Shown in pieces: positions 1-6,419 of a stretch of DNA of 12,774 bases. The DNA is from SpSt-398 sp033762195. Lineage in GTDB: Bacteria; Bacteroidota; Bacteroidia; Chitinophagales; Chitinophagaceae. Each line of letters opens with the position of its first letter. Position 1 is the stretch's first letter. A program made the translations under genes and the position numbers. The DNA is taken from assembly GCA_033762195.1 (NCBI GenBank), contig JANRLV010000148.1, positions 1 to 12,774 on the forward strand, given 5' to 3'. The notes under the pieces were generated by a model, which saw nothing but the letters and a program-made list of their open reading frames with translations, searched no databases and was not told the DNA's origin.

Positions 1-606
1 CAGATCCATCAGCGGATTATCCTGGTTAGGGGTAGAGCTTACAACTAGTTTTTTCTCCGGTGTCCATACCAACCATGCCCAGCCTGAGCCAAAGCGGTTT
101 TTTCCGGCATCGCCGAATTTTTGTTGAAAGGTTTCAAAGGAGCCAAGGTCTTTTGTAATCTGCGTTGCCAATTGGCCCGAAGGGGCATTGCTCATCATAG
201 GAGCGCGAAGGGAGCGCCAGAAAAGTTCATGATTGAAATGTCCGCCACCGTTGTTCCGCATCTTGGTGGAGTGTTTGGAAATACCCGTTAATAATTGCAC
301 CAGAGAGGTCTTACTAATGTCTACTTTTTCGTCTTTGGCTGCATCGGCCAGGTTCTTGGCATAGGCTGCCGCATGTTTGGTATAATGAATCTCCATCGTC
401 ATAGCATCCACGGCAGGCTCAATGGCATTAAAGGCATAGCCCAGGGGTTTTTGTGTAAAATCGATCTCTTCACCGCTAAGGGTCAATACTCTTGAAGTTG
501 AGCCCGCTAAGGAGGAAAGCGAAGAGAGTCCCAGGGCCGCACCGATTCCGGCCTTACCGGTATCTTTCAGGAATTTTCTTCTGGAGGGGTCATTGTAATT
601 TTTCAT
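1..606 (-). CDS. sodA: Superoxide dismutase (Mn type), Tat-exported, 3' end outside window
   Basis: Converts superoxide to oxygen and hydrogen peroxide. The first 202 codons are visible; the frame is open to the window edge, so the C-terminus is missing. The start is the ATG at 606-604, because the protein then begins with a twin-arginine signal (SRRKFLK at residues 8-14) followed by an Ala/Gly/Leu/Ser-rich segment to about residue 38. The catalytic domain starts near residue 50 (DFTQKPLGYAFNAIEPAVD). Visible metal ligands are His74 (EIHYTKH) and His126 (GGGHFNHELFW); the usual Asp and His ligands of the DxWEHAY motif would lie beyond the edge. GGGH and NQDNPLM (Gln195) are typical of Mn rather than Fe enzymes. 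Tat export implies folding in the cytoplasm and a role in the periplasm or at the cell surface. It is divergent from the GAPDH-like gene with 131 bp between. Family is certain; metal type is inferred from motifs. Confidence 0.95.
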   Translation of the reverse strand, partial: MKNYNDPSRRKFLKDTGKAGIGAALGLSSLSSLAGSTSRVLTLSGEEIDFTQKPLGYAFNAIEPAVDAMTMEIHYTKHAAAYAKNLADAAKDEKVDISKTSLVQLLTGISKHSTKMRNNGGGHFNHELFWRSLRAPMMSNAPSGQLATQITKDLGSFETFQQKFGDAGKNRFGSGWAWLVWTPEKKLVVSSTPNQDNPLMDL

Positions 607-737
607 GATATCAGTGGGGTTCTTTTCCTAAAGGTCGCATCTTTAGCCGGTCATCGGGTAATTCGGAGGTCATTATTTTTTTTAACAAACAGCTAAAGTT
701 TGAATAAACCGATATTTGCGTCTCAAAATTCTTGCTA

Positions 738-1733
738 ATGCGTATAGCGATCAATGGAATGGGACGAATCGGGCGTTTGCTTTTCCGTCGTCTGGTGGGA
801 GAGAAAGATATTACCCTGGTAGCCATCAATGATATCATGGATTCATCCAACCTGGCCTATTTGCTCAAATATGATTCCCTCTATGGTACCTGGCCAGAGG
901 AAATCCGGTATGAAGAGGGATCGGTACATACTTGTGGTCAGGAAGTAAAGGTCTTTCGTCAAACGGACCCTTTGTTGCTTGATTGGGCTGGTATGGAGGT
1001 CGATATCGTGTTGGAATGTTCGGGTCGTTTTTCAGATCTTTCCGGAGCGCAAAAGCATATAAAAGCAGGAGCCCAACGGGTCTTATTGAGTACCACTGGT
1101 TCATCGGATATACCCTTGTTGATCTTTGGCCATAATCATAAAGAAGATAGTCGTTTGCAACCGATCATTTCACCCGGAGGGTGTATGACCAATTGTTCCA
1201 CCCATATTTTATACCTGTTGAATTCAATCGGTATCGAATCGGTGCAGATGAATATCCTCCATTCCTACACTTCAAGACAGGAGTTGGTGGATACTGCCCA
1301 TCCGCAATTCCGGCGCGGAAGAGCAGCGGCCGAATCCATCATTCCGGTAGAGATCGATCTGGCCCATTCGCTGGAAAGGTTATTGCCGTTGAAGGACAAG
1401 ATCGCTGCTGTATCTGTTAGGGTGCCAGTCACCAATGGGGCCATGGCGGATATTACCGTGCAAATGAAAGAGGAGGTTACAAAAGCACAGATCAACCACC
1501 TTCTTCGCCGGGCTGCGGAAGGAGAATACAAAGGGATCATTCAATATACGGAGGACCCGTTGGTATCAGCCGATATAAAAGGAAATACCCATTCCTGTAT
1601 CATTGATGGTTCACTCACTTCGGTTATTGGCAAACAGGTAAAGATCATTGCCTGGTTTGATAATGAGTATGGGTTTACAAGTCGTATGATTGATTGGGTG
1701 AGGTATCTGTCATCCAACAACCAACATCAGTGA
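738..1733 (+). CDS. GAPDH/erythrose-4-phosphate dehydrogenase family enzyme, atypical
   Basis: An NAD-dependent phosphorylating aldehyde dehydrogenase of the GAPDH superfamily, 331 residues (normal length). I place the start at ATG 738; an in-frame TTG at 732 is possible but adds only two residues. The NAD-binding fold is intact (INGMGRIGR, Gly7-Gly12) with Asp32 (AINDI), which favours NAD over NADP. The predicted catalytic Cys149 is in PGGCMTNC, and His175 in LHSYT is the usual base. Thr178 and Arg228 (VSVRVP), which line the substrate phosphate site, are present. The loop before Cys149 is unusual: NASCTT of ordinary GAPDH is PGGCMT, and the STG phosphate-site motif after IIP is replaced by EID. 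The C-terminal half (YTEDPLVSADI, WFDNEYGFTSRMIDW) is closer to Epd than to glycolytic Gap. It may be a divergent Gap, an Epd-like enzyme or a paralogue with another substrate. Its stop overlaps that of convergent paaD by 7 bp. Confidence 0.9.
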   Translation: MRIAINGMGRIGRLLFRRLVGEKDITLVAINDIMDSSNLAYLLKYDSLYGTWPEEIRYEEGSVHTCGQEVKVFRQTDPLLLDWAGMEVDIVLECSGRFSDLSGAQKHIKAGAQRVLLSTTGSSDIPLLIFGHNHKEDSRLQPIISPGGCMTNCSTHILYLLNSIGIESVQMNILHSYTSRQELVDTAHPQFRRGRAAAESIIPVEIDLAHSLERLLPLKDKIAAVSVRVPVTNGAMADITVQMKEEVTKAQINHLLRRAAEGEYKGIIQYTEDPLVSADIKGNTHSCIIDGSLTSVIGKQVKIIAWFDNEYGFTSRMIDWVRYLSSNNQHQ

Positions 1734-2239
1734 CATTTAAAATAATCAAACGCTTCCTTACACTCCTGGCACTGATAAAGAGCTTTGCAGGCGGTTGAAC
1801 CAAATTCACTCAGGCGTTTTGTATGCCATGATCCGCAACGGGGACAGGGAACGGCCTCTTCGGCAGCAAACAAGGCCGGCTGACAGCTTTGGGCTTTTGA
1901 TAAAGGCGGGGCAATGCCATATCCACGCAATTTTTCTTTTCCTTCTTCACTCATCCAATCGGTGGTCCAGGCCGGAGAGAGTTGCTGTTCAATTTTTATT
2001 TTGGCAAAACCGAGATCGGATAAGGCCACCCGGATACCGGTAGCAATAGCATCCATGGCCGGGCAACCCGAATAAGTTGGGGTGATCAATACGGTAAGCA
2101 CCGCATTTTCCCAATACACCTCACGCACAATACCCATATCCAAAATACTCAGTACAGGTATTTCCGGATCGGTGACCGTTTCCAAACGGTCATAGATGGT
2201 TTTTTTATCGGTATCGTTGAGGGCAGTACGCATTACCAT
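1727..2239 (-). CDS. paaD: Phenylacetyl-CoA epoxygenase maturation protein PaaD
   Basis: Member of the MIP18/DUF59 (SufT-like) family. In the paa pathway PaaD is needed for a working PaaABCE monooxygenase, probably through iron or iron-sulfur centre assembly. The protein has 170 residues, close to the E. coli length. The N-terminal DUF59 domain carries TDPEIPVLSILDMGIVR (residues 23-39) and TPTYSGCP with the conserved Cys59 (53-60). The C-terminal part has a zinc-ribbon-like cluster: CPRC (132-135), Cys151 and CQEC (157-160), typical of PaaD and absent from plain DUF59 proteins. The start codon at 2239-2237 overlaps the paaC stop by 7 bp, indicating translational coupling; an ATG two codons later is an alternative. 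It is the last gene of paaABCD, and its stop overlaps that of the convergent GAPDH-like gene. Confidence 0.95.
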   Translation of the reverse strand: MVMRTALNDTDKKTIYDRLETVTDPEIPVLSILDMGIVREVYWENAVLTVLITPTYSGCPAMDAIATGIRVALSDLGFAKIKIEQQLSPAWTTDWMSEEGKEKLRGYGIAPPLSKAQSCQPALFAAEEAVPCPRCGSWHTKRLSEFGSTACKALYQCQECKEAFDYFKCH

Positions 2240-2958
2240 TGCGAATTGGGATAGGCCCGCTGCATATACTGAAGCTCGGAAAGTATATAGCCCATATGTT
2301 CGGTATGTCGGCCATATTTACCCCCTGTATGCATAAAGGCGGGTGCGGGATAAGTAAGAGAGGCTTCCTCCAACACATTTCGAACGGTTGATTGCCATTC
2401 CTGTTTTAATGCATCAGGATGTAAAAAGCCAAGGGCTAATTCGTAATCGGCCGGCTCCAGCAATTCGCCAGTATAGGACCACAGGTTTTCCAACGCTTGC
2501 ACCATGCGGGAGTGACTTTCTTCCGTACCATCTCCCAATCGGATCACCCATTCACTGCTCCAGCGTAAGTGGTAGCGGATTTCTTTAATTGATTTTTCCG
2601 CAATGGCGGAAAGATCCTTATCCGTACATTTTTCCAATTGCGTATAATAAGCCGACTGGTAAGCACTGAAAAAGAACTGCCGAAGAACGGTTTGGGCCCA
2701 ATCGCCATTGGGTTGTTCTACCAGCAGGCCATTGAGATATTCGTGTTCCAGGCGTGTATAGGCCAGGCTATCCTCGGTAGCATCACCGCCTTTCTGATTG
2801 GCTGCATATTGATACAGGCTTCTGGCTTGTCCCACCAGGTCAAGCGTAATATTTGTCAGAGCAATATCCTGCTCCAGTACGGGGCCATGTCCACACCATT
2901 CGGCGTTACGTTGCGCCAGAATAAGGACAGAGTCAGCGAGATGGAGGGCGAGTTGCAT
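2233..2958 (-). CDS. paaC: Phenylacetyl-CoA epoxygenase structural subunit PaaC
   Basis: Non-catalytic ferritin-like subunit that pairs with PaaA in the oxygenase core of 1,2-phenylacetyl-CoA epoxidase. The protein has 241 residues, close to the E. coli protein (about 248), and matches it along its whole length: EWCGHGPVLE (residues 20-29), ALTNITLDLVGQAR (33-46), LLVEQPNGDW (78-87), KEIRYHLRWS (125-134) and the C-terminal signature TGGKYGRHTEHMG (211-223). Known PaaC proteins keep the ferritin fold but lack the complete di-iron site, and nothing here suggests otherwise. It overlaps paaD by 7 bp downstream. Upstream it is separated from paaB by 76 bp holding an inverted array of 7-bp units. 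Assignment is firm. Confidence 0.96.
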   Translation of the reverse strand: MQLALHLADSVLILAQRNAEWCGHGPVLEQDIALTNITLDLVGQARSLYQYAANQKGGDATEDSLAYTRLEHEYLNGLLVEQPNGDWAQTVLRQFFFSAYQSAYYTQLEKCTDKDLSAIAEKSIKEIRYHLRWSSEWVIRLGDGTEESHSRMVQALENLWSYTGELLEPADYELALGFLHPDALKQEWQSTVRNVLEEASLTYPAPAFMHTGGKYGRHTEHMGYILSELQYMQRAYPNSQW

Positions 2959-2978
2959 ACTTTAGGAATGATTTTTTT

Positions 2979-3034
2979 TCGTGAGTCGTGAGAGGAGGGG
3001 CGTCAAACTCACGTCTCACGCCTCACGTCCCTCG
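2979..3034. repeat. Inverted 7-bp repeat array between paaB and paaC
   Basis: Two TCGTGAG units (2979-2992) face CTCACGT, CTCACGC, CTCACGT (3008-3028) and a degenerate fourth unit ending at 3034, just before the paaB stop codon (3037-3035 on the minus strand). The opposed units can form a GC-rich hairpin across a spacer of about 15 nt. On the minus strand, the direction of transcription, a T-run does not follow the stem; the plus-strand T-run at 2972-2979 lies on the far side and reads as A on the transcript. A simple intrinsic terminator is therefore unlikely. RNA stability or mRNA end-trimming between paaB and paaC is possible. Sequence differs from the other heptad arrays here, but the 7-bp period is the same. 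Confidence 0.7.
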
Positions 3035-3400
3035 CTACATATGTTTCACTTCATCCGGCAGATCATAAAATGTCGGATGGCGATAGATCTTGTCATTGGC
3101 CGGTTCAAACAGGCTTTCTGCTTCTTCGGGATTGGTGGCATGGATATATTTTGATTCTACCACCCATATACTTACCCCTTCCATGCGACGGGTGTACACA
3201 TCCCTTGCATTTTCAATGGCCATTTGTGCATCAGCGGCATGCAGGCTACCTACATGTTTATGGTCGAGGCCTTGTTTGCTGCGAATAAAAACTTCCCACA
3301 GTGGCCAATCAGTAGCGCTTAAATTGCCTGATGCTTCGGTGCCGCCGGAATTTGTATCCGGAATATCACCATAGCGGAATATTGTTAACTGGAATGGCAT
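3035..3400 (-). CDS. paaB: Phenylacetyl-CoA epoxygenase subunit PaaB
   Basis: Small subunit of the phenylacetyl-CoA epoxygenase complex, thought to bridge or stabilise the PaaAC assembly; it has no catalytic centre of its own. The 121 residues contain the full PaaB domain from WPLWEVFIRS (about residue 32) through HVGSLHAADAQMAIENARDVYTRR to IYRHPTFYDLPDEVKHM at the C-terminus. The first 30 or so residues (MPFQLTIFRYGDIPDTN and a Ser/Gly/Thr-rich linker) have no counterpart in the shorter E. coli protein (about 95 residues). No internal ATG precedes WPLW, so the start at 3400 is the best choice, although a non-ATG start cannot be excluded. It sits 98 bp after paaA and 76 bp before paaC on the same strand, consistent with one operon. 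Confidence 0.95.
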   Translation of the reverse strand: MPFQLTIFRYGDIPDTNSGGTEASGNLSATDWPLWEVFIRSKQGLDHKHVGSLHAADAQMAIENARDVYTRRMEGVSIWVVESKYIHATNPEEAESLFEPANDKIYRHPTFYDLPDEVKHM

Positions 3401-3498
3401 TATTTTGGGATTATTAAATATTAATTATTGATTGTTGGCTTTGGATTGCAGATTCTTTAGTGAATTCTTTAATTATTTATTTTAATAATTAGTAATCT
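3401..3498. other. AT-rich paaA-paaB spacer with weak hairpin potential
   Basis: This 98-bp spacer is much richer in A and T than the flanking genes. TAATTATT at 3422-3429 can pair with AATAATTA at 3484-3491, bringing the two ends of the spacer together. I see no promoter consensus for paaB and no GC-rich stem with a T-run, so neither a terminator nor an internal promoter is supported. It may only affect the relative amounts of PaaA and PaaB. Confidence 0.35.
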
Positions 3499-4434
3499 CT
3501 ATGCCGCTCTGCTGGCACGTTTTGCCGCATATGCAGCCGCTGCCTCTCTTACCCACTCACCTTTATCCCAGGCATCTTTTCTTGCCTTCAACCTTTCTTT
3601 ATTACAAGGGCCATTGCCTTTTACCACATTCCAAAACTCATTCCAGTTGATAGGCCCGAAATCATAGTGCTTTCTTTCCTCATTCCATTTTAATAAAGGA
3701 TCAGGCAGAGTCATGCCCAGCAATTTCACCTGCTCCACACACATATCTACAAAATTCTGGCGCAATTCATCATTGCTTTTTCGCTTGATCTTCCATTGCA
3801 TGCTTTGTTCACTATGGGTCGATTCACTGTCATGCGGGCCAAACATCATCAGCGCAGGCCACCACCACCGGTTGATCGCATCCTGGCACATGGCTTTTTG
3901 GGCCGGGGTACCACGGCTCAGTACCAATAGCGATTCAAATCCCTGACGCTGGTGAAAACTCTCTTCTTTACATATACGTACCATGGCCCGTGCATAAGGG
4001 CCGTAGGAAGTGCGGCAGAGCATGACCTGGTTCATGATGGCAGCGCCATCCACGAGCCAGCCTATGGCTCCTATATCGGCCCAGCTCAATGTGGGATAAT
4101 TGAAAATGGAAGAGTATTTGGCCTTTCCGCTATGCAGATCTTCGATCGTTTGTTCCCGGCTCACACCCAGTGTTTCGCAGGCGGAGTAGAGATACAAGCC
4201 ATGCCCTGCTTCATCCTGTACCTTGGCCAGCAGGATGGCCTTTCTTTTCAGGGAAGGTGCGCGGGTGATCCAATTCCCTTCGGGCAACATACCCACCACT
4301 TCACTGTGGGCGTGTTGACTGATCTGTCGGATCAGAGTTCGGCGATAGGCTTCGGGCATCCAATCCAGCGGCTCGATCTTCACTTCATTCTCGATCTTTT
4401 GCCAAAATATTGATTCCTGTTGCGGCAGGTCCAT
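3499..4434 (-). CDS. paaA: Phenylacetyl-CoA epoxygenase catalytic subunit PaaA
   Basis: Di-iron oxygenase subunit that uses O2 and electrons from PaaE to epoxidise the ring of phenylacetyl-CoA, the committed step of aerobic phenylacetate breakdown. The 311 residues are the normal length. The carboxylate-bridged di-iron ligands are all visible: Glu45 (HSE), Glu75 and His78 (DEAGH), Asp129 (WLVDGAA), and Glu158 and His161 (KEESFH), giving the two ExxH motifs of the family. They sit three residues further along than in E. coli PaaA. The C-terminus keeps INWNEFWNVVKGNGPCNKERL, typical of PaaA, followed by an Ala-rich tail. It is the first gene of paaABCD. A TAnnTTTG element lies upstream (4452-4459), and the next gene upstream is divergent. 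Confidence 0.97.
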   Translation of the reverse strand: MDLPQQESIFWQKIENEVKIEPLDWMPEAYRRTLIRQISQHAHSEVVGMLPEGNWITRAPSLKRKAILLAKVQDEAGHGLYLYSACETLGVSREQTIEDLHSGKAKYSSIFNYPTLSWADIGAIGWLVDGAAIMNQVMLCRTSYGPYARAMVRICKEESFHQRQGFESLLVLSRGTPAQKAMCQDAINRWWWPALMMFGPHDSESTHSEQSMQWKIKRKSNDELRQNFVDMCVEQVKLLGMTLPDPLLKWNEERKHYDFGPINWNEFWNVVKGNGPCNKERLKARKDAWDKGEWVREAAAAYAAKRASRAA

Positions 4435-4451
4435 AGGTAAAAATTAGGTGA

Positions 4452-4459
4452 CAAATCTA
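4452..4459 (-). promoter_or_regulatory. Candidate -7 element of the paaABCD promoter
   Basis: Read on the minus strand this is TAGATTTG, a perfect match to the Bacteroidota -7 consensus TAnnTTTG, ending 17 nt before the paaA ATG. No TTTG (-33) box is found at the expected distance. An AAAC...GTTT imperfect dyad just upstream (4463-4478, about 10 of 16 positions symmetric) could be an operator, but it does not match the dyad upstream of tetR. Confidence 0.45.
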
Positions 4460-4510
4460 ATAAAACTAACGGGTGTTTGCAGGTTTTGTTCAAAATACCG
4501 TCAGGATGGT

Positions 4511-4542
4511 ATTGCCTTGCCAGTCAATCCCGGGTACTTTTC
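4511..4542 (+). promoter_or_regulatory. Possible promoter of the secreted 600-residue protein gene
   Basis: ATTG at 4511-4514, a 20-bp spacer, then TACTTTTC at 4535-4542. Each box is one base off the Bacteroidota consensus TTTG / TAnnTTTG. The -7 box ends 15 nt before the ATG at 4558. Spacing is right but both boxes are imperfect. Confidence 0.3.
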
Positions 4543-4557
4543 AAAAATTTTTAATTT

Positions 4558-6360
4558 ATGCAACGATTTGCCCTTCTGTTCCTGTTTTTGATGGGGTCTT
4601 TCCTTACCCTGAAAGCCCAAATGGAGATCCTGGAAAAGGATCATGATATCACCCGAAAAGCCCGAAAAGGGTATCTCGGTGCCATCGAAACCAACCAGGC
4701 CAACCAGACATTTGATCTTATTTATGTGTTGAAATCCACCAATAGCAAGATCATTACCGAGACCTACACCTTTGACAAGGATCTGAATATGAAGAATCAG
4801 GTGAAAGAGGAAGAAGAGGTGGAAAAAGTGAGAAAGAAGTACAAATGGTTCAAGTACAAGGGGGAAACCTATGAGAGCAAGAGTGTATTTGTGCGGAGCA
4901 ATATGAAAAGTGAAATGATCTTTCGGGAAAAGACTGTCCGCTTTAAATGGAGTTGGCTCAGGGGTGGCTACGCCAAAAAGGTGATCCTGGGCGATAAAGT
5001 CAAACCAAAAGATGAAGAAACGGGTGCCCGCTACATGTTCAGGGGAGGTTATTATGAAAATGACCCGGAGGGTTATCTTCTGGTTTGTGCCGGATTGCGG
5101 GATGGCCGGGATGTGAATGGTTCTTTTTTAAAATACCATATCCTCTTTGTGGATCAGGAAGTGAATATCACCCGCAAGGATGAGATCAGTTTCCCCTTTG
5201 CCAAGGCGCCGGTTTTCTCTGAACCCCTGAGTGATGATGATCCAAGCTCCAACGACGATAACCCTCGTGACTGGGTACTGATCTTTGCCCCCTATGGTGG
5301 TCCGGGTATGAATAAAGTGGAAGGCGACCCCAAGGCCTATACCTATTGCCGCTATGATTATAAAGGCCAGTTGAAAGAGAAGTTCGACTTCCAGGTACCT
5401 GTACCCGGATGGAGGATATTGGGGGCCTTTCAAAAAAATGGCCAGGTCTATCTCTATGGCCCGGGTATTGAAAAGGACAAACACAGCAATGAGATTTTCA
5501 AAGGCCCCATCATTGCAAATACCAGTGATGAGGAAGGGGAGTCAAAAGGAAAAGGTTTGCTCGGGGGTATCAAATCCATGGCTGGTGGCGAAGCCAGTCA
5601 GATCACTCAGGCTGAGATCGACGGACGCCTGGATGAAATGAAATACAGCCATTTTGAAGTAGGCAAACTCAGCAATGGTAAACTGGAATTCCTGACTGCT
5701 CCTTCGATCAGCGAGATCAATAAAGCAAACGTAAAACCAGCCGATCAAAAAAAGGAGATCGAATTTGATGGCAAACGGTTTATCACTACAGCTATTGGCG
5801 TGGTAGCCGGGGATAATATATTCGTCACCGGGCAGGACTATAAGCTGGATAATTTTGGCGGAAACAAAGGAACCCGTTTGTACAAAGGCCTTTACCTCCT
5901 TCAATTTGGGGCCGATGGCGCGTATAAACGCAATTATGGTGTAGCGCTGGATCAGAAAAAATACATGGGTATGTTTAGCAAGGGGCTTACCCCTGATATG
6001 TTCCCGGCCTATAGTTCCCTTTTTGAATCACCCGACAAAAAGAGAATTTATTGGATGATCACCATGTGCAAAGCCATCGATACTGATACGGACATCGATA
6101 ACGATTACAATTACCTTACCGGTATTCAAACCACTACCACCACCACCAGTTACACGCCTTTGTATTCCGTGCAGTATGGTATCATCAATGCCGCCAATGG
6201 CACGGCTACTGAATTCAAAACACTGGGCGAGGATGAGAAACGAAAATTCTATCTCATGCCTGGTAAGAATGTGCTGGAAATGGGCAACTATGTGATCTAT
6301 TTAAGCGAAACCCTGAAAGGGGATAAAGTATTGTTATCGCGATTTGATTTGACGAAGTAG
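4558..6360 (+). CDS. Secreted protein of unknown function (600 residues)
   Basis: I do not recognise this family. A Sec-type signal peptide is clear: MQRFALLFLFLMGSFLTLKA, with likely cleavage at Ala20-Gln21. There is no lipobox cysteine and no later membrane segment, so the protein is probably periplasmic or secreted. The mature part is hydrophilic, rich in Lys, Asp, Glu, Gly and aromatic residues, with an acidic cluster at 82-90 and a DDDPSSNDDN stretch at 226-235. Near the C-terminus there is an acidic DTDTDIDNDYN stretch (508-518) followed by a run of six threonines (525-530). Several segments (QVYLYGPGI, DNIFVTGQDYKL, GLYLLQFGADGAYKRNYG) look like beta-strand pairs of a propeller-like protein, but this is only an impression. 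It lies between paaA and paaE on the opposite strand, divergent from paaA, and ends at a strong terminator. Nothing in it suggests a role in phenylacetate metabolism. Confidence 0.9.
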   Translation: MQRFALLFLFLMGSFLTLKAQMEILEKDHDITRKARKGYLGAIETNQANQTFDLIYVLKSTNSKIITETYTFDKDLNMKNQVKEEEEVEKVRKKYKWFKYKGETYESKSVFVRSNMKSEMIFREKTVRFKWSWLRGGYAKKVILGDKVKPKDEETGARYMFRGGYYENDPEGYLLVCAGLRDGRDVNGSFLKYHILFVDQEVNITRKDEISFPFAKAPVFSEPLSDDDPSSNDDNPRDWVLIFAPYGGPGMNKVEGDPKAYTYCRYDYKGQLKEKFDFQVPVPGWRILGAFQKNGQVYLYGPGIEKDKHSNEIFKGPIIANTSDEEGESKGKGLLGGIKSMAGGEASQITQAEIDGRLDEMKYSHFEVGKLSNGKLEFLTAPSISEINKANVKPADQKKEIEFDGKRFITTAIGVVAGDNIFVTGQDYKLDNFGGNKGTRLYKGLYLLQFGADGAYKRNYGVALDQKKYMGMFSKGLTPDMFPAYSSLFESPDKKRIYWMITMCKAIDTDTDIDNDYNYLTGIQTTTTTTSYTPLYSVQYGIINAANGTATEFKTLGEDEKRKFYLMPGKNVLEMGNYVIYLSETLKGDKVLLSRFDLTK

Positions 6361-6384
6361 AAGGAGCTTCGTGCTGTAAGATGC

Positions 6385-6419
6385 AAAAAGCTAATAGCCA
6401 TAGGCTATTAGCTTTTTTT
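6385..6419. terminator. Bidirectional intrinsic terminator
   Basis: Perfect stem of 15 bp: AAAAAGCTAATAGCC (6385-6399), loop ATA, GGCTATTAGCTTTTT (6403-6417), followed by more T. The A-run at the left base becomes a T-run when read on the minus strand, so it can end transcription of the plus-strand 600-residue protein gene and of convergent paaE. It touches the paaE stop codon (6420-6418). Confidence 0.92.

Noticed and set aside
691..718. Promoter for the GAPDH-like gene (TTTG at 699-702 and ATTTG at 714-718)
   Set aside because: Spacing between boxes is too short and the second box lacks the TA pair, so it does not meet the consensus.
611..1104. Minus-strand ORFs opposite the GAPDH-like gene
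   Set aside because: Shadow frames of a gene with clear motifs; no convincing start or family.
2972..2979. T-run next to the paaB-paaC array as part of an intrinsic terminator
   Set aside because: On the transcribed minus strand the run reads as A, so it cannot serve as the U-tract for the operon; no plus-strand gene is present to use it.
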